A DNA stretch of 64,000 nucleotides from Tenebrio molitor (Eukaryota; Arthropoda; Insecta; Coleoptera; Tenebrionidae), in the NCBI RefSeq assembly GCF_963966145.1, contig NC_091049.1, positions 3,100,001-3,164,000 of the forward strand, read 5' to 3'. Positions 11,801-24,332 of the stretch are shown piece after piece. Within the stretch, counting starts at the first letter, position 1, and each line of letters opens with the position of its first letter. The notes below the pieces were generated by a model, which did not search any database, was not told the origin of the DNA, and was given only the letters and a program-made list of their open reading frames with translations. Made by a program: the position numbers and the translations under genes.

Positions 11801-12735
11801 ATAACGAACACGCCAAACCCTCTAGATGATTTTATTATTTAATTAAACAACCTAAAACCGCATACCTTCCCATTTTTCCAACCCTCCCCTCACCCCATCA
11901 AATTCCTTCCCATTCTTCCAATTTAACAATCTTCCGCAACCAATTAAACTCGAGCGTACAACGTTTGGCATTCCCAACAACCGAACACTATTCCGCCCGA
12001 CCTAATTACCCCGGAGTGTCTCCCAAATATTTAATCAGCCGCCCTAATCGAGCCTCTTCAAATATGTATTTAGCGTAATGCCTTCTATTAAAAGTCACTT
12101 TCCTGCCTCCGAAACTTTTTTCCTCTTCTTCAGTTCATCACCTCACGACCCCGCACAATCGATACGGCGAAAGTTAAACGTTTTCCGATCGAACGCCCCC
12201 CAGATTCTCCCCGATCGAAACTGATCGCACTCAATCGGGCTAATGTTTTTAATTTTATTCCACCCCTGCAACGGATGGGTCCAGCCGCCCCATCGATCAG
12301 ACCCTTCGGTTTCTTCGCCCCCGCCCGATAAGATATATTGGGGGCGGTCACATCGAACGTTCACGGGACGAGCGAAGCGTTGCAATCAGAGAGTGCACGG
12401 GCGGCGAATAACAAAAGACGCGGAGGATTAATTGTCGAAACAGAAGACGGGGGCGGTTGCAGTGAAGGACGATACGTTTGGCACGATTTCAACGTCGAGT
12501 TAAGGCGATTTACAAACATTCGGAATTAAAGCTCGACGGAAAATATCGCTGGAGTTTTTGAAATGTACGAAATGTTGAAAATATGGGGTTGCTAAAAAAA
12601 TATGAGGGTGCACGTGTTGCAGAAAGTTTCCAGGAAAGGGTGCGGATTTTTAAGATTAATGGGTCAAATGGAAAAAGTGTGAAGGGTTGCGTTAAGGTCA
12701 ACATGCAGTGTGAGAAAATGTATTTTTGGAAAATA
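11801..12735. other. spacer between the inverted-repeat arms, host-like DNA
   Basis: This is GC-richer sequence unlike the AT-rich arms. I recognise no gene. Frames near 12130-12430 overlap on opposite strands and are Arg/Gly-rich. It may be original host sequence caught between two inverted repeat blocks. Confidence 0.5.
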
Positions 12736-13530
12736 CAGGGTGTTTTTGAAATGCATGCAGAAATTTTAATCACGAGCTACTGGCTTCATGTAGAACATTT
12801 ATTTTTTGAGCTACAATTTTTTTTAAATTGGTTTTAGTTTTCTACGTTGTCCTACAACCTCGTAGGTAAAATTTCAGCACATTTTAAAATACACCCTGTA
12901 TATCAGGTTTTATAAAATGTACGCCAATACGAAGTAACCTATAGGGAAATATGCTTTAAAACAAGAAACCGCATTGGTGTACGTTTTATAAAATATGATA
13001 TACAGGGTGTATTTTTAAAATGTGCCGAAATTTGACCTACAAGGTTGTTTGACAACGTAGAAGACTAAAAGCAATGAAAAAAAAAACAGAATGTGTCGTA
13101 AAGACGCACGATAGAAGTGAAACTTTTGTATTACAGGGAAACATTGTGATTATTCATTCACTTTTAAATAGCATATTCACAACAAAATTGTATATTTTAA
13201 TGAAGAAAATAAATTATAAACAACGATAACACTAAACAATATCGAAATGCGTAGGACATTATCGATAAATGCCGTAAGTGTGACAAAGACAGAGACACTG
13301 CTTCCACTCGACCCAATAGTGTTTACCCCCACCACTTTTCGTCACACAAAAAGGTTGCTGATCAGAATTTCAAGACCCTCCCATAAAAAGTTTCACTTCA
13401 AAAATTGTAGCTCAAAAAATAAATGTCATATTATTTTTTGACATAGAATTTTTTAAATAATTTTTCCGAGTTCTACATGAAGCCAGTAGCTCGTGGTTAA
13501 AATTTCTGCACACATTTCAAAAACACCCTG
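12736..13530. mobile_element. fold-back MITE family P, copy 1
   Basis: This element is flanked by TA. Its left end CAGGGTGTTTTTGAAATG is repeated in complement at the right end. The shared subterminal block containing GAGCTACTGGCTTCATGTAG occurs near both ends in opposite orientation. The centre holds a second, internal inverted pair around TATATCA and TGATATA. It is longer than the related copies at 28930 and 55042 because about 280 bp of unrelated AT-rich DNA lies in its right half. No transposase is encoded. Confidence 0.85.
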
Positions 13531-13798
13531 TACAATAATTGAAACAGGAATTGTTTCAATAAAAAATTGACGAATCGATGAAGAGCTAGAGAATTCTTGT
13601 TCTGTTTTTACAATTTACAAATTGGCAACTGTTACAACTAGTTGGGACATCTGGTTTTTCTCGTCGTATAAAATGTATAAAACCCTAATTTCGGATCCAG
13701 ACTGTTCCATAAAAAGCACAAATGTCCAAATATTTTACTACAAAATTTCCGTCATGATGATGTAAGCTTTCATTTGCCAGCTCCGTCAGAATAAAACC

Positions 13799-16150
13799 CA
13801 ATAAAGCGTCCTAAATTCTTTACTTAGCAAAATCACAATTTATTTAAAGTCGCAGCCAGAGATTTTTTTGTTTCGTCGCGAGAAAATCTATTTGGGAATT
13901 TTCGTGATGAGTATTCAACAGAGATTCTTGTAATTAATTTCTTCAGTTCTCTGGCAAATAATTTTAATATTTCCCGACTTGATTGCGATTTTTACGATTA
14001 ACAAGTTTCTTCTTTGTCAGATGAGAAGATAAAAACTTATCCTTTCTAAAATCCATCAGCGCATCCACAATTTTTGCGCAATACACAAAACAAACATTTT
14101 CTACTTTCTTTTTCGATAGATAAAATGAGGCAACTTTTTGTTAGTCTTGATCCATACTCGTCTATTATTCTCTATTACCAATGCGCTTTTGCGCATCCAC
14201 CATTCATTCTTCTTTATTTAAACGCAACCTCTACAACCTACGATTTTTGCCGTCTTTTCGATATAATTCCAGCGCATCCACTCATTCCAAATCTGTCCTA
14301 GTCAAGCTCAATATTAAAAACACAGTTTTCCTTCTGTCTTTCGCTGTTTTGGTATCTCACTTCCTCCGTGAAATAATTGAGATATCCAGATATTTGCTGT
14401 TATTATTTCCTGGCGCAAAAATATTTTTAGAAATCTTTTTCGACAAGTCCACCATTTTTACAAATAACAATTTCCAATTCTTTGAATATAATCATGATAT
14501 AATCTTTAAGTTAATTTTAGTTTGCAAATAAAATTGACATCTAAATATTTTTGGAAAATTCGTCTGGCGCATCCACTATATTTCCAAATCACATCTAAAA
14601 TTTATTTACTGTTAAGTTTAGGAGCAAAAAGCATCCACCTTTCCGCAGCGACTTTTTAAACCTACTTCTTACATAAAAGAAGCATTGAAATAATTTTGGA
14701 AATCTCCCTGGGAGTCAGAAAATATTTTTGGAAATCTTTCTCGACGCATCCACCATTTTTACAAATAATAATTTCTCATGCCTTCGGTGTTATCTTTAAG
14801 TTTTATTTACTTTGCAAATAAAATTGACATTTAAATGTTTTTTGAAAATTCGTCCGGCGCATCCACCATATTACAAAGCAAATGTAAATTTATTTACTGT
14901 TAGTTTTAGAGATAAAAAGAATTTGTAGCTTTCATGATTATTATTAAAGATAATTTTCGAGTATTTTTTACATGTTCTCTTATTCACCTTACCAGATCAC
15001 AAAAATATCGACAGGTACGATAGATTTCAAAATTACTGTTGAAAAAACAAATCGTAAAAACTCATTAGAATTACTTCGGCAATTTTTTTTTATCTTATTT
15101 ATCTTGATTCATTCTCGTCCATTATTCTTTATTACCAATAATAAAGACAGAGATCTGCGCTTTGCGCATCCACCATTCATTCTTCTTTATTTCAAGACAA
15201 CCTCTACAACCTACGATCTTTGCCGTCTTTTTGATATAATTCCAGCGCATCCACTCATTCAAAATCTGTCATTGTCAAGCTCAATATTAAAAACGCAAAC
15301 TTGCAGTTTTCCTTCCGCGTTTCGCCGTTTTGGTATCTCACTTCCTCCGTAAAATAATTGAAATACCCATATATTTGATTCAATTATTTCCTGATACAAA
15401 AATATTTTTAGAAATCTCTTTCGACAGATCCACCATTTTACAAATAACGATTTCCAATTCTTTCACTATAAACATGATATAATCCTTAAGTTAATTTTAG
15501 TTTGCAAATAAAATTGACATCTAAATATTTTTTTGAAAATTCGCCCGGCGCATCCACCATACATAATTTACAAATCAGATGTAAATTTATTTACTGTTAA
15601 TTTTAGGGGTAAAAAGAATGCATCTTTCCATAGATACTTTTTAAACCTACTTCTTACATAAAAGAAGCATTGAAATAATTTTGGAAATTTTCCTGAGGGT
15701 GAGAAAATAGTTTTGGGAATTTTTCTCTACGCATCCACCATTTCTACAAATAACAATTTCTCATTCCTTCGATGTCATCTTTAAGTTTTATTTGCTTTAC
15801 AAATAAAATCGACATCTCAATCATTTTTTAAAATTCTTCCGGCGCATCCACCATATTTACAAACATCTACATTGATTTACAGTTAGTTAGAATTTTTTTT
15901 TAAATGCATTTTTCCATAGTGACTTTTTAAGCCTATTTACTGAACAAAAAAAAACATTGAAATATTTTTGAAAATTTTCCCAGAAGGATCAGAAAATATT
16001 TTTGTAAATTTTTCTCGGCGCATCCACCATTTTTTACAAATTACAATTTTTCATTCCTTCAATATAATGGTTAAGTTTTGTACACTTTGCAAATAGAATT
16101 GCCATCTCAATCTCTTTTGAACATTTTTTCGGCGCATCCACCATATTTAC
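13799..16150 (-). repeat. right arm of giant inverted repeat, GCGCATCCACC modules
   Basis: This is the mirror copy of the left arm. Complementary cores (CGCATCCACC) lie near 14054, 14197, 14272, 14567, 14746, 14857, 15165, 15247, 15547, 15731, 15842, 16019 and 16132. Variant cores appear as AGATCCACC near 15428 and AGTCCACC near 14447, exactly opposite the variant cores of the left arm. For matched pairs the sum of left and right coordinates stays within a few bases of 24260, so there are very few indels. The arm lacks the transposon present in the left arm. The open frames in it are not conserved coding sequence. Confidence 0.85.
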
Positions 16151-18111
16151 AAATAAGAAGACATAAATGTTTATTATTATTGTTCTGAAAAGCTTTTCTT
16201 ATTCGTTTCGATACTGTAAAATCTAACCGCGATTTTTAATTTTTTTCACTGATATACCTACGTATTTTTTACTTTTTTTTTTGCATGTGCACCATTTTAA
16301 TAAATTAGAAATGTTTAAAAAGTTCTTCTCGAATATACAATAATTCTCTTTTTGCTGCTTCAAACATGTATATTGTAGACTTTTCATGAATAGAAAGTGT
16401 TCTTTTAATAAAAAAAAAATCATAACAAGCGTTGTATTTTAAATGAGGATTATTTTTTGTTAGAGCGTAATAAATCATTTCGCATGGTTTATGGATCTGA
16501 ATAAAGCAACAATAAACAAACATTGTAGTCAATAATGAGTCAGATGTCACCCTCCCATTGAATATATTTTAGCATTCAAATCAAACTGATATCGATTGGG
16601 ATAAAATAAATAATGATTGGCCAAAAGCGGTGTTGAATGTTGGCCATCAGCCAGTATTAAATGGGGAAAAATGGACGAACGAGTGAACATCTGAATTATC
16701 TATGTTGGGGGCTGCAAATGGGCAAATCATGGACTCCGAAATCTTGCTTTGGAGAATATCGAGACTCGTAAAACACTTTTCGAACGGTTACAAATTTAAA
16801 CTTCTTTAAAATGCTTCGTGAGGGGAATGTATTAGCGGCAAATTTTCTACGTGAGAGTTTGCAGTGGTTTATTTCGGTTAAATGGTGTTGAAAAGAGCGT
16901 GAAGAAAGAAATGAGATAATTTATTCAGATGTAATGAATAACGACAGGAATCAGAGTGGAAAAAAACTTGACAAATCCGGAGTATAAAGTGACAAATCGT
17001 GCGGAAACCAACAAAGCAAGGATATCCGGAGAGGAAGATTGGTCTAATGTTTGTACACATTTCCAGCAAAATAATGTTTAGGCCAGTCGAAGAGAAAAAA
17101 ATTGTTCAGCGAGAGTTGCCAAAAAGTCGACCGAAAAGGATAAAAGAAGAAAGTAAAAGAGCTTCAATCAACGAAATAATTAGAACTGGTAAACGTCTAA
17201 TAAAACCACCCCCACGATCCCAGCACGAACGAAATTCGCCACAATCGCGCCCTCCGGGGGTGCTCGACGTCCTCTTTCACGAACCGTCCGAAATTGTCGA
17301 TTATGGGAAAAAGGGGGAGGCCGACGATTCATTACCGGAACGTCTCCCGAAGCTCGCCTCTCCAGGAAACAGATGATTCCTCCGCAGGCGTCGTTCGGAA
17401 AATTAGCAATCGCGAACAATCACGGTCCCGGAACGAGCCCGGATCCGTGATTCAGCGATTTGCGTTCGACGAAAATCGTCCCCCGCTGCACCCCGTGGAA
17501 AAATTACCCGAGTCCGGTCTTTGATTAAAACAGGCGATCGTGTCAGCTCGGAGGGATTAAGGGCGACGTACCTGGTTAAGGCGGTGTAAAATTCAAATCT
17601 CCGAGGTAAATAACGTTTTAAGCGATCCGGAATTGCTCCGGGCCGGGAGAAGTGCGCAACCCTTTAATACACACAATCTGGGGAACGGCCCGCGACGGTC
17701 AGGGGATTATCGACTGGAGGGGGTGAGTGAAAAATTCGTGGGGGCGGTTTATGTCGTGGGACACGTGGGACGCGGTAAAGACCGGAGTTTATGAGATCCC
17801 GACAGTGGGATTTACACGATAAAATACAAAAGGGAACAGTCGAGGGAACACGATTTTAACGAAAATTTATTGGAAGGGGTTCGCATCGACTTACCCTCAA
17901 ATGTTCAACATTTCGCACCCTTTTACGACACGTGCGGACCCCGTTCCGGACCAAACGAGATCATAAACAACGATTAAAGTTTGATTTTGATTGAAATAAA
18001 GGGCAACAATAATACTAAGCACTGTTGCGGGGTTTTTCATCCCTACGAGTGTTAACATCTCAACCCCAATTATTTTTTCTCAAAACAACTTGAAATATCT
18101 ACAGACTGTCT
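16151..18111. other. gene-free stretch
   Basis: The first 800 bp are AT-rich without recognisable content. From about 17000 the DNA is GC-richer, with overlapping open frames on both strands (for example 16999-17376 plus and 17180-17419 minus) that have no domain. I consider these chance frames. Confidence 0.45.
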
Positions 18112-19676
18112 ATAAAAGAATGTAGGATCGCAGATGGCTCTGAAATGAAATACTAATCGCAAACTGTCAAATATTCACAAACTGTCAACACAAAGTCAAC
18201 TTAACCTCATTTGTGCTTTCGAAGTCCTGCTTTGTTGTTTCTTGCGTTCCTGGTTTGTTTATTCTAAAAAAGCTTTTTCCAAGCTAGATAATTTCCGGTG
18301 GTGTTACAAAAGCATTGTCTTTATCTGTTTTTATATTGAAAATCAGCACAATTTTATAATCTCGCAAATATTTTAGAAGGAATTGCTAAAATGGTCTTCA
18401 CACTTGAACAAAATAAATTCATTACAATGTCTTATTACCGCAACGGTGTTAAAAGAGACGGAGAATGGACATACAGCGTTCAAGCTTGCAAAGAAGAATT
18501 TTTAACCAACTACCTGGACCAAAATGTTTTGGAAAAGTCCCTCGCAGCTCACTTTCTTCGAATTGTGAATCGTTTTGTTACTACTGGTAGTGTTGAAAAG
18601 GGGAAATCGTCAGGTTGTCCCGAAGTGATGGAAGATGTAGTTGAAAACATACAAGATCATTTAGAAGAACATCCGAGAACATCCCTTACCAGACTGTCTC
18701 TTCAAACTTGCATTTGCATCCATACAAAATAACAACTGTACAAGAGCTCCCCCCTAATGATCCTCAAAGCCGCATAAATTATTGTAACCGGTTTCAGAAT
18801 AATCTCAATAATGACAGATTGTTAATTGTTAGACTTGAGTTTCTTCTCAGATGAAGCGTGGTTTCATGTGTCAGGATACGTCAATTCACAAAATGTTCGC
18901 TTTTGGAGTTCTGACAATCCTCATGTGTTTGTTGAAGCCCCTTTACATCCAATGAAATTTGGCGTATGGATTGCAGTTTCCCGCAGAAGACTTATTGCTC
19001 ATGTATTTTTCCATCAAACTATTAATGCTGAGAGATACAGGGAATTAATTTTGGATGAATTCATTAACCAGTTAGATGACGAAGAGCTTCAGCACGGTTA
19101 TTTTCAGCAAGATGGTGCGACACCTCATACAACTCGTGCAAATCACCAGTATTTAAATCTCTTTTTCGGTGATCGTGTCATAAATAGAGGTACAAATACG
19201 GTATGGCCTCCGCGTTCGCCTGACTTAACTCCCTTAGACTTTTCTGTGTTCGGCTATTTGAGAAACGAAGTGTATAAACGACAAATGAATAATTTAAATG
19301 AAATAATAGAAGAGATTACCAACTGTTGTTTTAACATCAACGAATAGATGTTACAAAATATTTTTGAAAATAAGAAAGTGACAGTGAGAAGATGTTCAGA
19401 GCAAAATGGAGGACACTTCGAGCCATTTCTTTAATTTTAATTGTTACTCTTTTAACTGAGTCACTGATGTTATTTACTTTCTTCTTAAGTGCACAATAAA
19501 TACGTAATTTGTTGAGAGTGTTGAGACCTATCACCTATTTTGTCAAGCTAGGCAACCAGCAAAAGCAATTTGTTCTGAGAGTTGCAAATCGTAGATCATA
19601 CTAAGATTATTTGATTTCTGGTGGAAGAGTCAACTTTCAACGCCTACTAGGATCCCACATTAATTTATAGACACTA
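18112..19676 (+). mobile_element. Tc1/mariner-like element, copy B (nearly full length)
   Basis: This is the most complete copy of the family at 3132 and 59246. The left end is CAGACTGTCTATAAAAGAAT after a TA. The right end, read inward, is GTGTCTATAAATTAATGT with a slightly degraded tip. The single transposase gene is in the middle on the plus strand, with about 280 bp of 5' and 330 bp of 3' non-coding sequence. Length is about 1.56 kb. Confidence 0.85.
18391..19347 (+). pseudogene. Tc1/mariner-like transposase, broken in the middle
   Basis: The first open piece (18391-18732) starts MVFTLEQNKFITMSYYRNG and has the helix-turn-helix region ending in TGSVEKGK, as in DUF4817-type transposase N-termini. 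The second piece (18826-19347) is the DDE catalytic domain: first Asp in FFSDEAWF, second in QQDGATPHTT, third in WPPRSPDLTPLDF, with 36 residues between the last two. Between the pieces the reading frame shifts; the segment around 18706-18825 still reads as related protein in another frame. Known role of the family: excision and reinsertion of the element at TA sites. With the breaks it should be inactive, although the DDE triad is intact. Confidence 0.85.
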
Positions 19677-19869
19677 AGGAGTTGTGATTGGTTTAAAACC
19701 ATTATAAGCCGATTTAGTTAATATTTTTTGACTGATAAACCTAACCTATCTTATACCTGTCATTTTTAGGGTTTTTGATAGTTGGTATCATTTTTCTAGT
19801 ATGCGTTAAAATTCAAAACACTCAAATTATCAAAACCTACTACAATATTACAATCATTTTTGAACACGC

Positions 19870-21530
19870 TGAGGCTTTCGAGACCCTTGGATTGGTTTAT
19901 AATTTTTTCCAGGTTGTTCTATTCTTTGCCTTCTTTCTCCACCGAGTCATGCGCAAATCCTCTTACATCCTCTTCTTCTTCGGTCACCCTCTCTTTTTCT
20001 TTCCTGTGTTGCTATTTCTTCGTTTGTTCTCCTTCTCCATTGATCATTCACTTTTTTACCTCCACATATCCTTCTCAATATCCTGCATTTCCACATTTCT
20101 AGCCGTAGTCTCATAATTTCCGTTCAAAATCCAAGATTCTGAGACATACAAGATTGTTGGTGTCATGACTCTTTCAGAAATCCTCTTCTGGAGACGTGTT
20201 TGTTCTTTAGCAGGTTTTGCAACATTCCAGCACATTTGTTGCCTGTGATCTCCGCTTCCACTTCATGCTGGTTTGTTACTATTCCTCCCAGGTAGTTGAA
20301 GGTGCATCCTGCACGATTTCCTTTTTAAAAATTGGACGTGGTACTGTTCTTTTCCAATTTGTTGGCATTTTCTCCCGGATCCAGCACTCCTGTATCAATT
20401 CCGTAATTTCCTGCAGTAATCTTTGGCCACCATTTTTTACGAGTTCTAGACATATTTGATTCTCTCCTGTACTTCCATTTTTTTTATTTGGCTGATTATT
20501 TCTGTAATTTCATCGATGGTTGGTTGCTCCATATCTTGCTCGTTCCGCAACCCCTCCAAGTCTTCTTTACTCTCTCAGCTTTCTTCACTTCTGTTAACCC
20601 TTGTTGGTCTATTCAGCAAATTTTGGAAGTGTTCTACTCACTGCTCCAAATTTTCTTCCTCATTTATAATGATCTGTCCTTCATTGTTTTTACAATATAT
20701 CTGTTTTGGTTGGTATTCTTTCTTCTCCTTCTTGATTCCTTGATAGAAATTTCTTATTTGTTTCTGATTAGAATTTTCTCCAATTTCTTTCATTTGTCCT
20801 TCTACCTCTTGTCTTTTTTTCCGCCTGCATATACTTCTAGTTTCTCTTCTTGTTTCTCTTGTTTCAGTAATACATTGCTCTGTACTTTGTTCCAAAAATT
20901 TCCTTCTAGCTCTTCTTCTCCTTTCTATAGCTAATTCGGATTCCGCATCGTACCAGTCTTTTTTCTTCTTTGAAGTATTTTTCCTTAATACTTCTTCCTC
21001 TGCAGCTGACCTGATTGTATTCTCTAGTCCTTTCAATGTTTCGTATTGTGCCCTTCCTTCGACCAAGTTTTGTATTTTTTATCCGTATTTCTCTCTTATC
21101 TTGGTGTCTTTTGAGCTTTGTACAGTTACTCGCTCCTTGTTATCTTTTCATAAAATTCTGTTTTTTCTTCAACGTCCTTGTTTTCCATTTAATCTACCCA
21201 ACTTTGTGTCCATTTGTCTGATTCTGACATAACGTATCCTTTTGGAAACAATTTTGAATTCTATTTCTGACTTTTGCATCCTTTTACTAAATTCAAAACC
21301 TGTCCCGATTCCCCTCTATTACCCTGTTTAAATTTATCTCCGCATATATTTACGCTTCCAAGAACTATTTGCACTTCTTGATCTCTCAACTTTTGTTCTT
21401 TTTCTGTATCTCATTATCCGAGCAAAGTTTTCTTCCAGTAATGAATGTTTTCAAGGGTTGTTTTTCTGCGTCTCATTAAACTTCTTCTTCCAAGTTTGCG
21501 ATTTCCGTTGCCGAATTTTATCCTTCACCT
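19870..21530 (-). pseudogene. non-LTR retrotransposon fragment, minus strand
   Basis: On the minus strand the best open piece (20638-21066) is Lys/Glu-rich. It contains KKKKDWYDAE, RRARRKFLEQ, RRETRSICRRKKR, NFYQGIKKEKKEYQPK and CKNNEGQIIINEEENLEQ, the linker between endonuclease and reverse transcriptase in many insect LINEs. Further downstream, VMTPTILYVSESWILNG (about 20150) matches the end of the reverse transcriptase domain. The catalytic core between them is largely deleted, and stops and frameshifts are frequent. The strong pyrimidine bias of the plus strand reflects Lys/Glu codons on the other strand. A close relative lies at 42030-44035. Confidence 0.75.
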
Positions 21531-22680
21531 CGAAAATATTTTCAGGTCTGTTGAGAAAAATTTTCCTTTTTTTTAATATAGAATAGGTATCTGTGTAATT
21601 TTCCCCTTCGCTTTGGATCGGTTTGTCGCGGCCGCATCAAACCCACCCCTAACCGAATTACCCCAATTAAGCGCTCGCCGACTTGAGGCGGCGACTGAGG
21701 GTCCTTTTTATTTTCACCAAAGGAAATGAGTTTAATTATCGGGACGGACGTTCCAGAAAATCCGACGGATAGAGGAAGCGGAAACCGTCCGCAGAGCGAC
21801 AGTCCCCGACGGAATTGTAGAGCGAGGGGCGGCCGCCACATTGTTACGCCGTAATTAATAATTAAATCCGAAAGCGGCGACCGCCGCCCAGGTGGATGAT
21901 TGAAAAATGCGAAAGTCGACACTCCGAGGGGATGGAAAGTTTTAATCAGCGACGCGCGAAAGGAGACACCACAGCGTCCCTGCAACGTTGCTAATTAATC
22001 CCCTTCGGGACGGGGGAAAAATAAAAATCCACTCGCTACAATCGGGTGCCTCTTCCCGTCGATTCCCTAATTAATTCCCTGTTTGTGTCCGTTGATCTCG
22101 CGCAAATTGAAATTTATTAAGTGGAAAAGTTCGTCGACTTTTCAAACAGAACGAACACCTCCTCGACATCGATAAAGCCGCCTCTAATCTCTTCACAAAT
22201 ACGCGAGAGGGGCGGCGCGATCAATCGATGACGCCGAAGAATGGAAAACACGCCGCCACCGGCGTCTTCCCAAAAATTAGGGTTAACGACATTGCATCCG
22301 GTTGAGACGTCACAAGCCCAACAAAAGAATTAGCGGGGCCGGGAAAAAGTCCCGACAATGACAGTGGGTTTCCGGGAGCGATAAGGGAATTGACGGATGA
22401 CGTGTGCACGGAGGAACGGAATGGCGTACATGACAACTCCTGTTACACGTACAAGGATAATATTTTAGTGTTGTTTGCGGTCTGCCGACATCAACGTCAG
22501 GGCTGGCGGGAATTACGGCCAAATATGGATCGGGAGATTTATTAAGGGTCGTAAAATGGGGATGGAATTGTGGAACAATGTGAATTCATGAAGGGACAAC
22601 GAGTACATCGGTGAAAATACAAATAGTTGGAGGGAAGGGACAAGGAGTAGTTTGTTAACTCTGCAGGACTAGAAAAACTG
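21531..22680. other. gene-free GC-rich stretch
   Basis: No recognisable gene. Frames at 21542-21985 and 22221-22522 (minus) have no domain signature. This stretch separates the LINE fragment from the decayed docking-complex gene and may include remains of that gene's upstream exons or promoter, which I cannot pick out. Confidence 0.45.
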
Positions 22681-22689
22681 CGACAAGAA

Positions 22690-24332
22690 AGTGAGAGTGA
22701 AGAAAAGGACTAGACGATGAAGTTTCAAAGAAGAGAAATGTCTAGAAGATTGACGCACTCTTGAAAAGGAGAAAACCGGTTTTGACGGAAGAAGAAAAGT
22801 ATCAACAAAGTCAGCGCGTTGTTGAAAAGGAGTTGACAACGTTGAAACGTCAGGTCAGTTTGTTCTTGGCAAATCTCAGCAGTCTTTTTGAGTCTTTGGA
22901 TTTTTCAGTACGTCGTACTAGACAGAGCTTGTAGTCACAGTCAATTTGTCAAGAGCAGTAAGCTGGTAAAAGGAGACAAAGGCCTTGCAATTTTCCAAAA
23001 AGAGCACGAGAACATACTGAAAGACTTGACTAGAGCAGTAGCTCCTGGACGAATCCGGGAAGAAGAAAAGGACTTTGATCATCTCTCTAGACGTTTAGAA
23101 GACTACAAGAAGTTTAATAACAAGGTGACAAAGTACAAAATCTACATAGAAGAAATAGATGGAGAAATTAAAATATGTCAAAAAGCGGTCCAGTTGTTAC
23201 GCAAGCAACAAATCACCGACAGACAAGACGAAGACCGGGTTTGGGCCGCCATCAAGACAGTCCAAAAACTGGAGAACAAGCTGGAAACGCAGATGATCCA
23301 GTTTGGTACGATTTGTACCAAGAACAAGCAGTTGAGGTCCGAAATCGACCATCTTCTGTGCTTGAGACGAGTTTTCATGAGTCAGTGGCAACGACTCGTT
23401 GACAGATTGTCAGATGGCAAGAAGAGCATGTTGGATCTGATCGAAGAAGCTACCATAGCGTACAATCAGAGAGAGGAGTGGTGTAGCAAACTGCAGATCT
23501 TGAGAACGAGAGCTCTCCACGATCTGACGTCCAACTTGTAAGAGATGCGAGAGCACAAGAGGAAACTAGACGACAACCGCAAACTGAGGGAGTTCTTTTT
23601 GACCAAGGGACAAACGCGCATCATGATAGACTTGGAACAGAAAGAGAAGGAGAAACGGAAAGAACTGGAGCTTCGCGCGTTCTGACACATGATGGAGGAC
23701 ATAGAAATAGAAGAAGTTGCTCGAGTTGGAAGTAGTTGACCATGATGTTTCAGCACTTTAGGAAAGAAAGCAAAGTAGCAACGAATTTCGCCCGACAAGA
23801 AGAAATCAACTTTTATAACTTCAAATTCGTTCTAGAAATGATCAAGGAGATGGAAGAGATAAACGACCGGCTAGGTTTCCTCTACTTGGACATTGACGAA
23901 AGATATATCCTTCACGAGACCAGGATACACCAGCAAAGAAAAACCCTACAAGAGCTAGAAGATGTCCTGGAAGAAATCGAAGGGGAAGCCAGCGAATCCG
24001 AAACTATGCTCAAAGAAACCGACGAGATTTTCAACGCTCTGGTGCAAGGAGTGTCGCGACTCTTCGAAATGTGCAAGTGCAGCAAAGACCCTCTTTTCAG
24101 ACTTCTCGGGAACAATAGTACCGTCAAGTTCTACAACATCTTGCTCTACTTAGAAGTCCTCGAGAAGGCGATCCACCAGTACTCGATCACAGCTGCGTAC
24201 AGAGACAAAACAAAGAAGGTCACAGATGAGAAGAAAAACTCCTCTGCAGGGAAGAAGACAGACCGCACAGTATTGCGCACAGGCAACTTACAAGAAATAG
24301 AAGAAGAAGACAATGAAGAGCGAAATAAATAG
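22690..24332 (+). pseudogene. outer dynein arm docking subunit (CCDC63/CCDC114, ODAD1 type), decayed copy
   Basis: The translation is a long coiled-coil protein. It can be followed from about 22750 (TEEEKYQQSQRVVEKEL), across an intron, through 22909-23540 (ILKDLT, EEKDFDHLSRRLEDYKKFNN, IEEATIAYNQREEWCSKL). It then passes a TAA stop at about 23539, a TGA at about 23683 and a frame change near 23720-23735. Similarity resumes at 23736-24332 (QEEINFYNFKFVLEM, QELEDVLEEIE, FYNILLYLEVLEKAI), ending in a Lys/Glu-rich tail and a stop, with AATAAA at the end. Proteins of this family anchor outer dynein arms to doublet microtubules in motile cilia or sperm tails. The family call is from motif memory. 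The start is not visible and the extreme 5' part also looks frameshifted. The alternative is a real gene with assembly errors. Confidence 0.7.
22854..22908 (+). other. 55 bp intron inside the docking-subunit pseudogene
   Basis: The donor is CAG|GTCAGT and the acceptor GATTTTTCAG|TAC, with a pyrimidine-rich end. Removing it joins two open frames in phase 0 (TTLKRQ to YVVLDRACSHSQ). Its length is typical of short insect introns. Confidence 0.75.

Noticed and set aside
14074..15352. Open frames in the right arm, such as those containing FAHPPFILLYLNATSTTYDL
   Set aside because: They are translations of the GCGCATCCACC modules and recur in antisense in the other arm. The repetition is of DNA modules, not of a protein.
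8150..16150. CRISPR-like array from regularly recurring TGGATGCG motifs
   Set aside because: The host is a eukaryote, the spacing varies from 80 to 180 bp, and the intervals are themselves related to each other.
16999..17376. 125-codon open frame rich in Lys, Arg and Pro
   Set aside because: No recognisable domain, and a competing antisense frame covers part of it. No splice or poly(A) context supports it.
19860..21066. Long plus-strand frames rich in Phe, Ser and Leu (also at 42000-44000 and 54600-56600)
   Set aside because: They are the complement of Lys/Glu-rich LINE coding sequence on the minus strand and not membrane proteins.
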